From positions 1 through 64,000 of the forward strand of contig JAZNAE010000095.1 of NCBI GenBank assembly GCA_045586385.1: a stretch of 64,000 nt of DNA. Direction: 5' to 3'. Under the pieces are notes generated by a model that was not told the DNA's origin, did not search any database, and saw only the letters and a program-made list of their open reading frames with translations. This DNA comes from Suilimivivens sp045586385. Lineage in GTDB: Bacteria > Bacillota > Clostridia > Lachnospirales > Lachnospiraceae. Positions within the stretch are counted from its first letter, which is position 1. The number at the start of each line of letters is the position of its first letter. This document shows positions 16,627 through 25,508 of this stretch, in pieces. The translations under genes and the position numbers were made by a program.

Positions 16627-18063
16627 ATGAATAAACGAAAAATTATAAGCTTTATCGGTAAAATTATTTTAATAGAAGCCGTGCTGATGATTCCGGCCCT
16701 GCTGGTGGCGTTTATTTATGGTGACGGTGATGCATCTGCATTTCTTACTACCATAATTCCCTGCGCAATTATTGGATTTTTGCTCTCAAGGGTAAAACAG
16801 TCAGAAGAGAGAATGAGCAGCAGAGATGGATATTTTATTGTAGCTACGGCATGGATTGTAATATCCGTAATCGGTGCAATCCCACTTTATTTGGGTGGTG
16901 GATTTCCCACTTATATCAATGCCTTGTTTGAGATGGTATCCGGTTTTACCACCACAGGGGCATCTGTTTTGGCAGAGCCGGCAGACTTAGGGCACGGAAT
17001 TATTTTTTGGAGAAGCTTTTCCCATTGGATTGGCGGCATGGGGGTGCTTGTATTTGTACTTATGGTAATGCCAATGGAAAATGACAATTCCATGCATTTG
17101 GTACGTGCAGAAGTGCCGGGTCCCACAGCAGGCAAACTGGTGCCGAGAATGCGTACTACGTCTATGATTCTTTATGGCATTTATACTGCGATGACAGTGA
17201 TTCTTATCGTGCTATTATGGGTGGGTGGCATGCCTGCTTTTGATAGTTTTTGTATTGCTTTCGGTACGGCCGGAACCGGTGGTTTTGCTGTAAATGCAGC
17301 CGGTATCGGTGGATACGCAAGTGCTTATATAGAGATTGTAATTGGTATCTTCATGTTACTATTCGGTATTAATTTTAATTTATATCATTTGCTCTTATTA
17401 GGTAAAGTGAAAGAGATTTTGAAGTCTGAGGAAGCAAGAGTATATTTGGGAATTGTAACAGTTTCAGTAGTAGCAATTGCACTTAACATTATGAGTCAGG
17501 CAGAAAATATTGGAAAAGCGTTCAGAGATGCTTTTTTTCAGGTTGCCAGTATTATTACAACTACCGGCTTTGCCACGGTAGATTACATTTATTGGCCGGA
17601 ATTTTCCAAACACATATTACTTCTATTGATGGTAATCGGTGCTTGTGCCGGTTCCACCGGTGGAGGTATGAAGGTTTCCCGTGTGATTATTTTGGTAAAA
17701 TCATTGTTTGTGGAAATCAGGCAGATTATTGCACCGAAAGCGGTAGTGAACGTGAGATTGGATAAAAAGACAGTAGGGAAACAGACTTTGAATTCTACCA
17801 AGGTGTATTTGGCGGCATATGTGCTTTTGATATGCGTGTTTACAGTGTTGCTATCGCTGGACGGAAAGGATTTGACGACAAACTTTTCTGCAGTTATGGC
17901 ATGCTTTAACAATATTGGTCCGGGACTTGGTTTGGTAGGGCCGGCAGCAAACTATAGCGTGTATTCTGATCCGGCACAGCTTTTGTTATCGGTGGCAATG
18001 CTTACCGGAAGATTGGAAATTTTTCCGATGTTTTTGCTGTTTGCAAAGTCCGCGCATGAATAA
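16627..18063 (+). CDS. trkH: TrkH family potassium uptake protein
   Basis: 478 residues, membrane protein of the SKT superfamily. All four pore loops with selectivity-filter glycines can be seen: FTTTGASV, GTAGTGGF, TTTGFATVD and FNNIGPGLG. The C-terminus LTGRLEIFPMFLLF is typical. It carries K+ across the cytoplasmic membrane under control of TrkA. A strong terminator lies 30 bp after the stop. Confidence 0.96.
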   Translation: MNKRKIISFIGKIILIEAVLMIPALLVAFIYGDGDASAFLTTIIPCAIIGFLLSRVKQSEERMSSRDGYFIVATAWIVISVIGAIPLYLGGGFPTYINALFEMVSGFTTTGASVLAEPADLGHGIIFWRSFSHWIGGMGVLVFVLMVMPMENDNSMHLVRAEVPGPTAGKLVPRMRTTSMILYGIYTAMTVILIVLLWVGGMPAFDSFCIAFGTAGTGGFAVNAAGIGGYASAYIEIVIGIFMLLFGINFNLYHLLLLGKVKEILKSEEARVYLGIVTVSVVAIALNIMSQAENIGKAFRDAFFQVASIITTTGFATVDYIYWPEFSKHILLLLMVIGACAGSTGGGMKVSRVIILVKSLFVEIRQIIAPKAVVNVRLDKKTVGKQTLNSTKVYLAAYVLLICVFTVLLSLDGKDLTTNFSAVMACFNNIGPGLGLVGPAANYSVYSDPAQLLLSVAMLTGRLEIFPMFLLFAKSAHE

Positions 18064-18092
18064 ATAGGAAAGATATGATTGATAATGTGAAA

Positions 18093-18130
18093 AAGCCCTT
18101 GTTCCGGTTTGGAACAAGGGCTTATCTTTT
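18093..18130 (+). terminator. Terminator of trkAH
   Basis: AAGCCCTTGTTCC pairs perfectly with GGAACAAGGGCTT around GGTTT and is followed by ATCTTTTT. Confidence 0.92.
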
Positions 18131-18147
18131 TGAAATATAGTAAGAAA

Positions 18148-18446
18148 CCCAACGAAACAGAGGAAAGGGCGAGGAAGTTGGTATGAATTGGAGCAAGTAA
18201 CCCAACGAGATGGAGAAACGAGTGGAAAAGTTGGTATAAATCGGAGCGAGGAATCCAACGACACAGAAGAAAGAGTGAGAGGAGTTGGTATCAGTGAAAG
18301 AAAATATCCCAACGAGGAGGAGAAAGAACAAGAAAAATTGGTATAGATGAGGAGAAACATACCAACGAGATGGAGAAAAAGCGAGAGAAGTTGGTTGTAA
18401 AAGCGAGAAACACCTTCAACGAGGCAAAGAGAAGAGTAAAAGTTGC
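18148..18446. repeat. Six tandem ~53-bp imperfect repeats with CCAAC/GTTGG arms
   Basis: Units begin with a CCCAACGA-like core at 18148, 18201, 18254, 18308, 18361 and 18415, so the spacing is 53 or 54 bases throughout. About 24 bases after each core is GTTGGTAT (18177, 18230, 18284, TTGG at 18338, 18390, GTTG at 18442). CCAAC and GTTGG can pair within a unit or between neighbours. The parts between are purine-rich (GGAG, GAAA) and only partly conserved. Each unit in its own frame reads like NE-x-E-x-R-x-x-KLV, but frames shift between units and stops occur, so it is not one gene. It lies between trkAH and buk and is 53 bp or about five helical turns in period. Confidence 0.85.
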
Positions 18447-18460
18447 TTTGGGGCAATATA

Positions 18461-18495
18461 AAAGGGGTATGCCGATTGAATCGGTATACCCCTTT
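18461..18495. terminator. Terminator after buk (bidirectional)
   Basis: AAAGGGGTATGCCGAT pairs with ATCGGTATACCCCTTT around TGA. On the minus strand the stem is followed by TTTTATATT, placing it 28 bp past the buk stop. Confidence 0.85.
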
Positions 18496-18522
18496 GCGTG
18501 TATCATTCACTGTCTGATAGAA

Positions 18523-19590
18523 TTAATACTTCATCGCCTCTTCTTCGCCGTTCATAACACGGAGTGCACCCTGTACAAGTGCAAGAAGTTCATCTTCACC
18601 GGGATATACAGTGAAAGGAGCAATAAAGCCTGCACGTTCCTGCATTCTATCAACTACGTCTTTGTTGTATGCAATACCACCGGTTACGATAATCTGGTCT
18701 ACTTTACCGTTTAATACGCAGGCCATGGAACCCATGTCTTTTGTTACCTGAAGGATAAATGCTTCGCGGATTTCAGCAGCCTTTTCATTGCCTTCAGCAA
18801 TCATCTTGCCTACTTCGCGCATATCGTTGGTGCCAAGGTAAGCATTAAAGCCGCCGCCACCTACGATTTTCTTATATACTTCTTTTTCAGTATACTCGCC
18901 GGAGAAACACATTTTAATCAGTGCACCGGCAGGTACGGCACCTGCTCTTTCAGGAGAGAAAGCTCCGTCACCGTCAAGTGCGTTAAATACGTCAATGATA
19001 CGTCCCTTTTCATGAGCACCTACGGAAACACCGCCGCCCATATGAACAACGATTAAGTTAAGTGATTCATAAGGAACACCTTTTTCTTTTGCGTAGCGTT
19101 TCGCAACTGCCTTCTGGTTCAGTGCGTGGAATACACTGGTACGGGGCATTTCGGGAACACCTGAGTATCTTGCGATAGGCATAAGCTCGTCAACAACAAC
19201 GGGATCAACGATATAGGAAGGTGCGCCGATAGCATCACCGATTTCTCTTGCAAGGATACCGCCTAAGTTGGAAGCGTGCTGTCCCTGTCTGCCAATCTTT
19301 AAATCGTTAAGTAAATCGTCACTTACTGCATAGGTACCGCCGGGGATGGGTTTAAGCATACCGCCGCGTCCTACGATAACCTGTAAGGAGTTGATATCGA
19401 AGTCTTTCTTCGCAAGCAAGTCAAGAATAATCTGCTTGCGGAAATCCTTCTGGTCTACGATAGAAGCGTACTGTGCGATTTCTTCCGTAGAATGACGAAG
19501 GGTTTCTTCGAATAATAAGGTTTCATCTTCAAACACACCGATTTTGGTGGAAGTGGAACCGGGATTGATAATCAAACTCTTAATAGACAT
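18523..19590 (-). CDS. buk: Butyrate kinase
   Basis: 355 residues, the usual Buk length and shorter than acetate kinase. ASKHA kinase motifs are present: LIINPGSTSTKIGVF at the N-terminus, VGRGGMLKPIPGGTYAV, VVHMGGGVSVGAHEKG and IIVTGGIAYN. It makes ATP and butyrate from butyryl phosphate in the cytoplasm. The ATG at 19590 has AGGAGG nine bases upstream; an ATG seven codons earlier lacks one. It lies 34 bp after ptb, giving the classic ptb-buk order. Confidence 0.94.
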   Translation of the reverse strand: MSIKSLIINPGSTSTKIGVFEDETLLFEETLRHSTEEIAQYASIVDQKDFRKQIILDLLAKKDFDINSLQVIVGRGGMLKPIPGGTYAVSDDLLNDLKIGRQGQHASNLGGILAREIGDAIGAPSYIVDPVVVDELMPIARYSGVPEMPRTSVFHALNQKAVAKRYAKEKGVPYESLNLIVVHMGGGVSVGAHEKGRIIDVFNALDGDGAFSPERAGAVPAGALIKMCFSGEYTEKEVYKKIVGGGGFNAYLGTNDMREVGKMIAEGNEKAAEIREAFILQVTKDMGSMACVLNGKVDQIIVTGGIAYNKDVVDRMQERAGFIAPFTVYPGEDELLALVQGALRVMNGEEEAMKY

Positions 19591-19624
19591 TTGTTCTTTC
19601 CTCCTGTTCAATAAATGAAATTTG

Positions 19625-20551
19625 TTATGCGTTTGCCTTTTTCATCTCTTCTGCAACAACAGCAGCAAGAGCAATTGAGTTTACTTTTGTTTCAAAAGTA
19701 TCGGAACGGGAGGTTAAGATAACGGGAACTTTGGTTCCTGTTAAGATACAGCCGTTCTTAACACCGGGAACTGTATGTACCAATGCCTTGTAAACAAGGT
19801 TTCCTGCATGAATGTCAGGGAAAAGAAGGACATCAGCATCGCCCTGGATCTTTCGGTCAGTTGCTCCTTTGTGAAGGGCAGCTTCAGGGTCGATAGCAAG
19901 GTCTAAGGAAAGAGGACCGTCAACGATACAACCGGTAATCTGACCTTCTGCATTCATCTTGGTAAGTTCTGCAGCTTCCACGGTAGCAGGCATTTTGGGG
20001 TTAACAACTTCTACAGCAGCAAGAGGTGCTACCTTAGGAGTATCTACACCGCAAGCCTTACACACGGGAACTGTATTTTCGATAATACTTACTTTATCTT
20101 CTAATGTAGGGTAAGTCATAAATGCAACATCGGTTAAAAATAAAAGCTGAGGGGTACCGGGGATGTCAAATACGGCTACATGGGAAAGAGGGCTTCCGGT
20201 ACGAAGACCAACTTCCTTGTCAAGAACACTCTTTAAGAAGTTCTTGGTGTCAACAAGTCCTTTCATGTACATATCTGCCTTGCCGTCGTGTGCAAGCTTT
20301 ACAGCGGTAAGGGATGCCTGAATCATATCGGGCTCATGGATAATTTCAAAGCCGGATACATCAATACCCAGGGAGTCAGCAATTTCTTTAATCTTAGCTT
20401 CATCACCTACTAAAATTGCATTTGCAATGTTTCTTTCCTTGGCAGCCTGGACTGCTTCAAGGACAGCGGAATCCTGTGCAACTGCAACAGCTACAGTCTT
20501 CATTCCGCATTCGCTGATTTTTGAAATAATGTCATCAAATCCTTTGCTCAT
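19625..20551 (-). CDS. ptb: Phosphate butyryltransferase
   Basis: 308 residues of the PTA/PTB family (PF01515). It reads as Ptb rather than Pta from its length and text: YMKGLVDTKNFLKSVLDKE, SHVAVFDIPGTPQLL, VVNPKMPATVEA and DVLLFPDIHAGNLVYK. It converts butyryl-CoA and phosphate to butyryl phosphate, the substrate of the adjacent butyrate kinase. AGAGGT precedes the start. Together they give ATP-yielding butyrate formation, the route used by some Coprococcus and Clostridium strains. Confidence 0.94.
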   Translation of the reverse strand: MSKGFDDIISKISECGMKTVAVAVAQDSAVLEAVQAAKERNIANAILVGDEAKIKEIADSLGIDVSGFEIIHEPDMIQASLTAVKLAHDGKADMYMKGLVDTKNFLKSVLDKEVGLRTGSPLSHVAVFDIPGTPQLLFLTDVAFMTYPTLEDKVSIIENTVPVCKACGVDTPKVAPLAAVEVVNPKMPATVEAAELTKMNAEGQITGCIVDGPLSLDLAIDPEAALHKGATDRKIQGDADVLLFPDIHAGNLVYKALVHTVPGVKNGCILTGTKVPVILTSRSDTFETKVNSIALAAVVAEEMKKANA

Positions 20552-20632
20552 TTGTCTTTACCTCTTATTTTTGATATTTGTTAAATTTATAACGCAACTA
20601 CCATCATACCATATTTATGGGTAAATATCAAT

Positions 20633-21961
20633 CTATTTCATGAATACAAAGGACTCAAGTTCCATCATGGGACGATTGTGGAAACGTTCGCAGTCCCAGC
20701 CGTTTGCAAGGCTTTCAGCAATGAGATAAACGGCATGACGTCCGGTTACGTTTTCAATCTTTGCTTTGTATACGCCATCATCAAGTCCGATGATGCATTC
20801 ACCGATTTCTTTTCCGTTTTCAAAGTCATCTAATACAATTTTTATTTTGCAAGGGCTGCCAAAACCTCTTACCTTTGCAGCAAATTGCATGGTCTTACTT
20901 CCGAAATCTTCACCAAAGTCATAATATTTATAACCCATTACAGTGCCGGATTTAATGCCGGTAATGCAACGCTCAAATTCATTATGTTCTATGATATAAG
21001 CACCGTTTGTTAAAACACAGGCGATGTCTGCGGGGGTTTGCTTATAGGGATTTAAAGATTCTTCAAATCCAAGGGATGTTGCTTCTACCTGAGGAATTGT
21101 ACCGTCTTCCAAAATCTCAATTTTTTCTACGCAGCCTCTTCTGGAGAAGATGGAATCATTTGTCATGCGGTGATAGAAGATGTACCACTGTCCTTTAATG
21201 CAGCAGATAGAACCATGGTTGTTTCCGCCGGGATAATTGTCACCGCTGTCAATAATATTGCCACGGAAGGTAAAGGGGCCTGTGGGTGAATCGGAAGTTG
21301 CATAGGCAAGGTTACTACAATGCATGGGTGAATAAATCAAATAGTAGGTATCACCCACTTTTCTGGGAGAACATGCCTCGAAAAACTGCCAAGGCTCATC
21401 ACCCTTGGGGATGATATCTGTCTGGAAGGTTCCGTCAAGCACTTCGTACATATTGTCAGCGTTCAGCTCTGCCATATAGGATTTTAAGAATCCACAATAA
21501 ATATATGCCTTACCATCATCATCTACAAGTACGCCCGGGTCAACGAAAATACCATCGTCAAAGCCCTCTGTTCCGTCAGGCATGGGATACTTATACTGGC
21601 TCAGTAAGGTAAAAGGACCTTCAGGCTTGTCGCTGACTGCTACACAGCCTTTCGTTTCCTGTATGTATGCGTATAAATAGTAACGGCCGTCTTTTTCTAC
21701 AACGTCGGGAGCAAAGAGTCTTCCATTTGTCCAATCAACATCAGCTTTGCGGTCTTCGCCGTCTGTGGTACGGAAAATATCACCGTGGCACTTCCAGTTG
21801 TTTAAATCATCTACGGAAGCAGACCATACCATTAATTTTGTATCGCAAAAAGCATAGGAACCTGCACTGTCATGTGAACCATAAATATATACTCTGTCGC
21901 CAAAAACACGGGGTTCTCCGTCAGGGATGTACTCCCAAAGGGGTAAATAAGGATTTGCCAT
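20633..21961 (-). CDS. Glycoside hydrolase family 43 protein (arabinosidase/xylosidase-like)
   Basis: 442 residues. The five-bladed propeller of GH43 is visible with its acids: the base Asp near the start (YIPDGEPRVF), FVDPGVLVDDDG for the pKa-modulating Asp, and FFEACSPRKVGDTYYLIYS for the acid Glu. A C-terminal module of about 120 residues (from NGAYIIEHNEFERCI) looks like a CBM6-type beta-sandwich. No signal peptide, so it works on imported xylan or arabinan oligosaccharides. AGGAGG precedes the ATG. A LacI-like operator sits downstream of its promoter. Confidence 0.92.
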   Translation of the reverse strand: MANPYLPLWEYIPDGEPRVFGDRVYIYGSHDSAGSYAFCDTKLMVWSASVDDLNNWKCHGDIFRTTDGEDRKADVDWTNGRLFAPDVVEKDGRYYLYAYIQETKGCVAVSDKPEGPFTLLSQYKYPMPDGTEGFDDGIFVDPGVLVDDDGKAYIYCGFLKSYMAELNADNMYEVLDGTFQTDIIPKGDEPWQFFEACSPRKVGDTYYLIYSPMHCSNLAYATSDSPTGPFTFRGNIIDSGDNYPGGNNHGSICCIKGQWYIFYHRMTNDSIFSRRGCVEKIEILEDGTIPQVEATSLGFEESLNPYKQTPADIACVLTNGAYIIEHNEFERCITGIKSGTVMGYKYYDFGEDFGSKTMQFAAKVRGFGSPCKIKIVLDDFENGKEIGECIIGLDDGVYKAKIENVTGRHAVYLIAESLANGWDCERFHNRPMMELESFVFMK

Positions 21962-21989
21962 AATAATTTCCTCCTAATAATCAATTTAG

Positions 21990-22041
21990 TAAAACGTTTT
22001 ATTGTATGCTTTAATATTAATCTTTTTTTGCTTTTTTTCAA
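21990..22041 (-). promoter_or_regulatory. GH43 promoter with LacI-family-like operator
   Basis: On the minus strand TTGAAA (22041-22036) and TAATAT (22019-22014) are 16 bases apart. Just downstream is the perfect palindrome TAAAACGTTTTA (21990-22001), with the central CG typical of LacI/GalR family operators or cre sites, so sugar-dependent repression is likely. Confidence 0.65.
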
Positions 22042-22210
22042 GCCTTTAGGAAGAAGAAAATAATAAAATTTGCGGAAGCAAAAAATGATACGGTAAAAGA
22101 CAAGTTTTGAGCAATCATTAGTGAAGGAATGAGTAGTCGAAGGGGAGGTGTAAGTGATATAATATAAATAATTATGTTTTATTCACACTAGATGAAGGAG
22201 AGTATTTTTC

Positions 22211-23347
22211 ATGGAAAAGAGAAAATTAGAAAAATTGGGAATTGAAACTTCATTACTTGGATTTGGTTGTATGCGTTTTCCTGTTACAAAAGAGGGGAAA
22301 ATTGATGAAGCAGAAGCTGAGAAAATGATTGATAAGGCTATTGCCGCAGGGGTGAATTACATTGATACTGCTTACCCGTACCACAATGGGGAAAGTGAAC
22401 CTTTTGTAGGGAGGGTGCTTAAGAAGTATCCGAGAGAATCCTTTTACTTGGCGACGAAATTGCCTGTTTGGATGGTGGAAACCAAAGAAGACATTGAAAG
22501 AATTTTTGCAGAGCAGCTTGAGCGTTTGCAGACAGATTACATAGACTTTTATCTGCTTCATGCCATGGATGCGGACAGAATCCGTAAAATGCGGGAAGTA
22601 GGATATTTGGAAGTGCTCGAAAAATTACGTAGTGAAGGAAAAATAAAATACATTGGCTTTTCTTTCCATGACAGCTATGAAGTATTTGAAGATATTTTAA
22701 ATGAAAGAGACTGGGATTTCTGTCAGATACAGTTAAATTACATGGATGCAGAGGAACAGGCCGGATTAAGAGGATATGCATTGGCAGCAGAGAGAGGAAT
22801 TCCGGTAGTGGTAATGGAACCGATTAAGGGTGGCTCTTTAGCTTCTTTTGCAGAAGATATCACAGGTATGTTCAAGGATATGGATAAGGAAGCATCTGTT
22901 GCATCATTTGCCCTTCGCTGGGTAGGAAGTCTTCCGGGAGTAAAGGTGATTTTAAGCGGTATGTCATCCATGGAACAGGTAGAGGACAATTTAAAGACCT
23001 TTATCAGCTTTAAGGCTTTATCAGAAGAAGAGAAGAATACAATTGATAAAGTAGTGGAAGTATTAAACAGCCGTGTTCAGAATGGCTGTACCGGTTGTCG
23101 TTATTGCATGCCTTGTCCCGCAGAGGTAGATATTCCCGGATGTTTCAGTGCATGGAATACTTATCATATGTACCAGAATTACAATGTGGTAAGCTGGAAA
23201 TGGGAAACGGATATGGGAGATAAAAAGCAGGCGAAAAATTGTATTAAATGCGGTAAGTGTGAAGCGGCTTGTCCTCAGAAAATTTCCATTAGGGAAGACC
23301 TTGAAAAAGTACAGAAGGATTTGGATGAGAGAAAGTTTGTGCTGTAA
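22211..23347 (+). CDS. Aldo/keto reductase with C-terminal 4Fe-4S domain
   Basis: 378 residues. The AKR barrel shows the active-site Asp and Tyr region (NYIDTAYPYHNGE) and a Lys in YLATKLPVW. The C-terminus adds ferredoxin-like cysteines: CTGCRYCMPCP and CIKCGKCEAACP. This combined form is common in anaerobic Firmicutes as a predicted oxidoreductase. The substrate is unknown. The start has a GGAG site in AAGGAGAG upstream. The GH13 gene follows 15 bp later, probably in one transcript. Confidence 0.93.
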   Translation: MEKRKLEKLGIETSLLGFGCMRFPVTKEGKIDEAEAEKMIDKAIAAGVNYIDTAYPYHNGESEPFVGRVLKKYPRESFYLATKLPVWMVETKEDIERIFAEQLERLQTDYIDFYLLHAMDADRIRKMREVGYLEVLEKLRSEGKIKYIGFSFHDSYEVFEDILNERDWDFCQIQLNYMDAEEQAGLRGYALAAERGIPVVVMEPIKGGSLASFAEDITGMFKDMDKEASVASFALRWVGSLPGVKVILSGMSSMEQVEDNLKTFISFKALSEEEKNTIDKVVEVLNSRVQNGCTGCRYCMPCPAEVDIPGCFSAWNTYHMYQNYNVVSWKWETDMGDKKQAKNCIKCGKCEAACPQKISIREDLEKVQKDLDERKFVL

Positions 23348-23362
23348 TTGAGGTGAAAGTAA

Positions 23363-24901
23363 ATGGCGAAGTGGCTTGATAATGCGGTTTTTTATGAAAT
23401 ATATCCACAGTCTTTTATGGATTCTAATGCTGATGGTATCGGTGATTTTCAGGGAATCATTTCAAAACTGGATTATATTAGGGAATTGGGCTGTAATGCA
23501 TTGTGGATAAATCCATGTTTCAAATCCCCCTTTGGGGATGCAGGGTATGATGTGGAAGACTACTATACCATTGCACCCAGATACGGAACCAACGAAGATG
23601 CAAAGAAGTTGTTCGAAGAAGTACATAAGCGTGGGATGCATATACTGCTTGATTTAGTACCGGGACATACTTCTGTAGAGCATAAATGGTTTAAGGAATC
23701 CATGAAGCCGGAGAAAAATGAATATAGTGACAGATATATATGGACAGATAATGTTTGGGAAGCACCGGAAAATATGGGCAGCCTTCGGGGAATTTCCGAT
23801 AGGGACGGTTCCTGCGCCCTGAATTTCTTTTCCTCCCAACCGGCACTTAACTATGGTTATTATAAGATTACAAGATCCTGGCAGATGTCTCCTGAAGACG
23901 AAGGTCCGAGAGCTACCTTAGAAGAGATGAAAAATGTTATGCGTTTCTGGCTTACTATGGGTTGCGACGGTTTTCGTGTGGATATGGCCGGTTCTCTCGT
24001 AAAGCAGGATCAAGAAGGAAAAGGTACCATTGCACTTTGGCAGAAAGTAAGAAAATTTTTGGATGAAGAGTTTCCCCAGGCAGCACTGGTTTCTGAATGG
24101 GGTGAACCTGATAAGGCATTACAGGGTGGCTTTCATATGGATTTTCTGCTTCACTTTGGACCATCCCATTACAACGATTTGTTCCGATGTGAGCATCCTT
24201 ACTTTAACAAAGAAGGCAAGGGGGATATTTCAGCCTTTGTTGAAAAGTATATAGAAAACTACAAGAAGTCAGAGAAAAAGGGTCTTATCTGTATTCCTTC
24301 CGGCAACCATGATATGGATAGACTTGCACGAACACTGGATGAAGATGAGATGAAGATTGCATTTGCCTTTCTTTTATCCATGCCGGGAGCCCCCTTTATT
24401 TATTACGGTGATGAAATCGGTATGCGTCATGTGGAAAATCTGATTTCCGTAGAAGGCGGTTATAACCGTACCGGTGCCCGCAGTCCCATGCAGTGGGATG
24501 GCGGCGTGAACGCAGGTTTTAGCATGGCGTCTAAAGAAAAATTATACATTAAACAGGACGAAAGTGCGGACAGACCGACTGTAGAGAATCAGCAAGCGGA
24601 TGATAATTCCTTATATCATGAAATCAGGAAATTGATTGCAATCAGACAGGCGCATAAGGCGTTGCAGAGTAAGGGAGAGATAACCTTTGTTTATGCACAG
24701 AAGGACAGTTATCCATTTGCCTATGTGAGAAGCACAGAGGATGAAAAGATTCTGGTGGTGCTTAATCCGTCAGATAGGGAAGTGAAGTTTGCAAGTGATT
24801 TAGAGCCGGTGGAAGTTATTTATTCTTTTGGAGGAGAAGCAAGGGTTGCTGATGGCAAAGTTTGTATGCCTGCGTGTAGCGCGAGCTTTTTAAAAGTGTA
24901 A
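23363..24901 (+). CDS. Alpha-amylase family (GH13) glycosidase
   Basis: 512 residues. The catalytic barrel starts with VFYEIYPQSFMDSNADGIGD. The nucleophile Asp is in GFRVDMAG, the acid/base Glu in ALVSEWGEP and the third Asp in PSGNHDMD. Region I reads DLVPGHTS where most relatives have an NH, a mild departure. A C-terminal beta domain follows. No signal peptide, so it acts in the cytoplasm on maltodextrin, isomaltose or sucrose-like substrates. It is grouped with the aldo/keto reductase gene just upstream. Confidence 0.93.
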   Translation: MAKWLDNAVFYEIYPQSFMDSNADGIGDFQGIISKLDYIRELGCNALWINPCFKSPFGDAGYDVEDYYTIAPRYGTNEDAKKLFEEVHKRGMHILLDLVPGHTSVEHKWFKESMKPEKNEYSDRYIWTDNVWEAPENMGSLRGISDRDGSCALNFFSSQPALNYGYYKITRSWQMSPEDEGPRATLEEMKNVMRFWLTMGCDGFRVDMAGSLVKQDQEGKGTIALWQKVRKFLDEEFPQAALVSEWGEPDKALQGGFHMDFLLHFGPSHYNDLFRCEHPYFNKEGKGDISAFVEKYIENYKKSEKKGLICIPSGNHDMDRLARTLDEDEMKIAFAFLLSMPGAPFIYYGDEIGMRHVENLISVEGGYNRTGARSPMQWDGGVNAGFSMASKEKLYIKQDESADRPTVENQQADDNSLYHEIRKLIAIRQAHKALQSKGEITFVYAQKDSYPFAYVRSTEDEKILVVLNPSDREVKFASDLEPVEVIYSFGGEARVADGKVCMPACSASFLKV

Positions 24902-24934
24902 AGTATATTTCAAATTTTAATAATGATTTATATG

Positions 24935-24981
24935 AGAAGCAGCAAAAAATGTATCAATAGCATTGTTTGTTGCTTCTTGTT
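24935..24981 (+). terminator. Hairpin after the GH13 gene
   Basis: AGAAGCAGCAAA pairs over 12 bases with TTTGTTGCTTCT (one G-T pair) around an 18-base loop. The T run after it is weak (TGTTATAAT), so it may be a weak terminator. Confidence 0.55.
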
Positions 24982-25021
24982 ATAATTAGAAATACTTAGT
25001 AAACAAGGGAGGATGGGTGAT

Positions 25022-25477
25022 ATGAAAGATATTACAATGAGACCTGTCGGATATGTAAAGAATTCAGTAGAAAGCAGAAAAGATGTTTCTTGGGGAGAAG
25101 ATTTTTCAGATATTATACTAAATGAAGAATATCATGGTGGGCTAAAGGGCTTAGATGGCTTTTCTCATGTGATTATTCTGTATTATTTGGATAAGGCTAA
25201 GTTCGAAAGAGAAAAACATTTACAAAGAAGACCGCAAAATCGTGAGGATATGCCACTGGTAGGTATTTTTTCGCAGAGGGGAAAAGACAGACCAAACCAA
25301 ATTGGAATGACTTCTGTACAGATTGTTTCCGTTTTGGACGAAAAAATGACGGTAAAAGGGTTAGATGCTATTGACGGGACTCCGATTTTAGATATTAAAC
25401 CATACTATCCGATGTATGATAAGAAAGATGCGAAGGTACCGGAGTGGGTAGAGAGACTGATGGAGCATTATTTTTAG
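25022..25477 (+). CDS. trmO: tRNA (N6-threonylcarbamoyladenosine37-N6)-methyltransferase TrmO
   Basis: 151 residues of the TrmO/VirR (UPF0066, formerly TsaA) family. Key text: RPVGYVKNS at the start, GLDGFSHVIILYYLDKA, and GIFSQRGKDRPNQIGMT with the conserved RPNxIG motif, followed by LDAIDGTPILDIKPYYP. It adds a methyl group from SAM to t6A37 of tRNA-Thr. The ATG at 25022 has GGGAGG nine bases upstream; the ATG at 25013 abuts that site. Genes that build t6A itself (tsaE, tsaB, tsaD) are at 58-63 kb in this window. Confidence 0.92.
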   Translation: MKDITMRPVGYVKNSVESRKDVSWGEDFSDIILNEEYHGGLKGLDGFSHVIILYYLDKAKFEREKHLQRRPQNREDMPLVGIFSQRGKDRPNQIGMTSVQIVSVLDEKMTVKGLDAIDGTPILDIKPYYPMYDKKDAKVPEWVERLMEHYF

Positions 25478-25508
25478 ATGAAATAGTATTTGAAAGATAG
25501 GGAGAAAT

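Noticed and set aside
18148..18446. CRISPR-like array
   Set aside because: Period is regular, but the conserved parts are degenerate, the between-parts resemble each other rather than being unique spacers, and there are no cas genes nearby.
17986..18510. Minus-strand ORF of about 174 codons across the repeat array
   Set aside because: Its apparent 18-residue protein repeat only mirrors the 53/54-bp DNA repeat, it has no ribosome-binding site, and it runs through two terminators and the end of trkH.
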